In this document: positions 61,232-64,000 of the stretch, one piece after another | Layout: the number at the start of each line of letters is the position of its first letter | Position numbering within the stretch: position 1 is the stretch's first letter | Assembly (NCBI RefSeq): GCF_037975245.1 | Contig: NC_092572.1 | Span: forward strand, 8,199,501-8,263,500 | Source: Apostichopus japonicus | Taxonomy: Eukaryota; Echinodermata; Holothuroidea; Aspidochirotida; Stichopodidae | Length of the DNA: 64,000 nt | Reading direction: 5' to 3' | The notes under the pieces: generated by a model | The model's input: only the letters and a program-made list of their open reading frames with translations | Told to the model about the DNA's origin: nothing | Databases searched by the model: none | Translations under genes and position numbers: made by a program

Positions 61232-61324
61232 GTCGATTAAGTGTAAGAATATCTTATATATGTCTTGCTTTGATAGATCTTAGTAGGCCCATTGTGTCAA
61301 TTGTCTCTACTTTTAGAGACTAAG
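61232..61324 (+). repeat. Single 86-bp-family minisatellite unit
   Basis: Nearly identical to 42634-42726, at the same distance before a stalk exon. Confidence 0.8.
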
Positions 61325-61656
61325 TATACTCATTTGGACAAATGTTACTTGTTATATTAATGATGCTCTTCAACCTCCCGCTTGTTTAGGCTTAGATGTT
61401 AAGAGTTGGCATTTCAATTTATTAAGGGATCCAATTCAAACTTTCTAACATCAAATTCATCCTTACGATAGTAGAAGAACCACGGTTGTCATCTTACATT
61501 GATGTTATCTTGGCAGAAACAAACGCTATTGGATCAACTCAATTGTAGAATTATTTCCTTTGTTTTTGACTAACGTCTTTGAAGGGAATACATTATGTTT
61601 AGTTCTCACGTGTTTCCAGCCATTAACGCTTTCCTGATGTTCCTCATTTTTGTCAG

Positions 61657-61755
61657 CAGCAGCTGACGCTGATATGACACACATTACTACATTGGCTCAA
61701 CATGACACAACAAAATCAACTGAACGACCCGTTACAACAAAGGAGGGAGTTAAGA
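61657..61755 (+). CDS. Gene 3 exon 6: Thr-rich stalk
   Basis: A 99-nt phase 1-1 exon identical in protein to 23617-23715 (AADADMTHITTLAQHDTTKS, then TERPVTTKEGVK), with the same splice sites. Confidence 0.75.
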
Positions 61756-62720
61756 GTAAGTGTTTTCGAATTATGGTAGTCAACTATAAATTTCAAATTA
61801 CCGTTGACAGAAATTTTAATAATAATCAACATGATTTAATTTCCAGTATAGATAGTGTCGGACATTTCTTCTACCGGTATCATCATGGTGAACTTACAAT
61901 GTATTGAATTAAAATGTAAACTGAAATCTTGGGAACTTCTTTAATTTCAGTAGAATTAATAACAATATTTAGATCATAGGAAATTATTGAAAGATACATC
62001 TTTATGTAATTCCTTTTCACTTTTCTCTGTCCCTTGATAACTGCTGAGTTATTACTGGCATAGATCAATCGATTATTTATTTCAATTTAGTATTAGTATT
62101 AGAATTTTATATTTATACTTATATTTTTGCGAGGGAGGGGGAGGGTTGGAGTGAGGCGGGGGGGGTCATCCGTTTACATGCGGTTAAATTGATTTAATAT
62201 CAGTCCAACAGGAAGATACGTTAACCTTTATAGATTGCAGCCATATAGAGGACGTAAATTTGTCATTTTTTGTTTCGATGAACCACAGTTCTATATCAAA
62301 AGCGCAATATGATAATTTGCACTTAAATAAAAGACCTATGTTAAATTACATACGTTCCTTACGTTTCTTGAAAATAATTTATCTATTTGCTTAAGGAGTC
62401 GTAAACAGGTGCACATACGTATCATCCTACCGTTGATAATTGTAAAGAAAGCTACTTCTATTATGCTGTGTGAATATTTGTATTGGTGTTGTCATGGCAA
62501 CTGAAGATGCGAATTGTATGCGAGTTTGTTATAAAGGAAGGAAATAGATGATGAAGTTATTATGTCTCCTTCATAAATTTACAAGTCAAAACATCTCTTC
62601 TTGGCAAGCTACTTTTAATGTTTTGTAACATCTGCTTCTTCGGTTACCATTAAAATCAAATTGGGCGATTAAACCAGTTTTTCATACGCACCCGTGCGTA
62701 CTGTTGCTTCAATAAGAAAT

Positions 62721-62782
62721 AATCACGTGTATTCTACTGTGTGTATATTTCATGCGGTGTGATAGGATAAATATCAGCCTTG
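62721..62782 (+). repeat. Empty LINE insertion site, gene 3 unit
   Basis: Single uninterrupted 62-bp copy corresponding to the LINE target duplication of gene 1. Confidence 0.85.
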
Positions 62783-64000
62783 TTGCAAAGTAGGCTACAT
62801 TCGCATCCTTTTCTATTATACCTCAATCATTACGAACACAGTACATAGGGGAAAACTGTTGCCACGATAAGTGTAATTACAAACCAAGAGACTTTTGTAT
62901 CAGAGAGTGTGGGTTGGGATGGGGACGATGCGGGCGTGTAGTAAGTGTTACATGGTGTCTATAGGATTGATTAATATCATTGTAATATTAGGTTATTAAA
63001 ATAGCTTGGCATCGCTCATGTTACACTAGTGGTTACCTCCTCGTGATGCAACAATACAGACTCATGCAACAACACATTTTGTATTAGCTGTTGATAGTTT
63101 GTTATCGCGGGTATCCGCGGATTGACAGAAACAGGAAAACGGAGCAGAATTTCGCGGTATGTCATATAATGTGTTGGTAGTATATCAATTACACACGAGG
63201 CCTACCAGAAAGGAGTTAAAACAAGTATAAATGTAGCATGCAGATACTGTAATTTTGATATCAATCTCTACAGGCAGACCTGCGGGCAGGCTTAATTAAT
63301 TTGTCGTTCATTTATTGAAGATGAGGATCTTTTTCATTAAACACTGTACTAGTGGAGGGGTCTACTTTTATCAAAACGGGGCAAAAGTTATGCAATTATA
63401 TCAATTTGTTTTGTGGAATTTTATGCAGTTACTGTTCACTGCCGAATCAGCACCAAAAAAAAACACGATTAAGGGGGAAGTGCTTACGCACCCGTCGCAT
63501 CCCCCTTCCCTTCCCACGCACACCCTGCGTACGGGCGTACAAGATCATAGCCTATGTAAATTTTCGCACCACTAATTTTATGTTTATTCAATTATTTAAT
63601 CAGTATGAAAAGTCATCTGAAAAGTAATTAATATTGAAACAAAGAATAACTAAACAGGAAACACGTGTTAGATTTTTTTGGGGAATCTCTACTTCTTCAA
63701 TACACGAAGTGGCATACATTATCTGAACAGGTCAAAAAGCAGTTCGACTGTGGCCCTATCTATTTGCATTAATGCTTTGGAAATTATATGTTTGGCTATT
63801 GCAAGTAGACTATATGTTATAACTGTATGTTTTTCTTATTGTAACAAACCGGGCCAAAACCGGACAAATTAACCTCAAGATACGTGATTTCTTCGATTCG
63901 GAAACAACTGATATTTACGTACATTGTAATATTTATATATCCTTACCGGTTTCGAAGCTCTGGACATGCAATCAGGGTCCATAGCCAAGGCGGTCGGGTG
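62783..64000 (+). repeat. Segmental duplication block, third copy
   Basis: Matches 28063-29290 and most of 44176-45120. It ends in a truncated SINE-like copy (63941-64000). No exon supported. Confidence 0.85.
63941..64000 (+). mobile_element. SINE-like repeat, cut by window end
   Basis: Same head as the copy at 29197 (CCTTACCGGTTTCGAAGCTC) and in the same place in the duplicated block, so it was inserted before the duplication. Confidence 0.5.

Larger units (their letters stand above)
58538..61318 (+). repeat. Segmental duplication block (copy of 39508-42720)
   Basis: Near-identical to 39508-42720 but with one fewer tandem unit and a TA tract at 60053-60142 replacing about 0.4 kb. No exon supported. 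Confidence 0.85.

Overview
This is a eukaryotic, AT-rich, intron-rich and very repeat-rich window. It has no bacterial features. Small secreted modular lectins, a PIF/Harbinger DNA transposon, L2/CR1-type LINE, Penelope, hAT-like MITE and solo-LTR remnants together suggest a marine invertebrate, most likely a deuterostome such as an echinoderm (inference; no species marker is visible).

The window holds a cluster of lectin-like secreted proteins built from very small exons, nearly all phase 1-1. I rebuilt them from splice sites, reading phase and paralogue comparison. A minus-strand gene (exons between 11064 and 6587) encodes a signal peptide, a ~46-residue two-cysteine domain, a Ser/Thr-rich stalk and a C-terminal hevein-like (chitin-binding type 1) domain with 8 cysteines, about 220 aa. 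Pointing away from it on the plus strand is gene 1 (14525-31056): signal peptide, two stalk exons, and a two-exon C-type lectin domain (CTLD), about 215 aa. Next come gene 2 (34675-47546; signal peptide, linker, two-cysteine domain, stalk, CTLD; about 236 aa) and gene 3 (52857 to beyond the window end; same start but three stalk exons, CTLD not reached). In the complete models, exon lengths sum to a multiple of three with no in-frame stop.

Genes 1-3 lie in segmentally duplicated DNA with a period of about 18-19 kb. Recognisable block sets are 23290-24624/42727-44175/61325-62782; 28063-29355/44176-45120/62783-64000; 29476-31300/45940-47760; 31300-37085/48200-55362; and 39508-42720/58538-61318. 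Intron copies are nearly identical, while the CTLD exons differ almost only at amino-acid-changing positions.

Mobile DNA fills the introns: a ~4.8 kb decayed Harbinger element (18091-22857) with an hAT-like MITE nested in it, a 3.4 kb LINE (24625-28000) with a 62-bp target duplication and two empty sites in the paralogous blocks, two solo LTRs, Penelope fragments in opposite orientations, a tRNA-derived SINE-like repeat, several minisatellites, and long (TA)n tracts that often sit at duplication junctions. Positions 1-6586 and 11065-14524 contain repeats and a few coding relics but no gene I can name.
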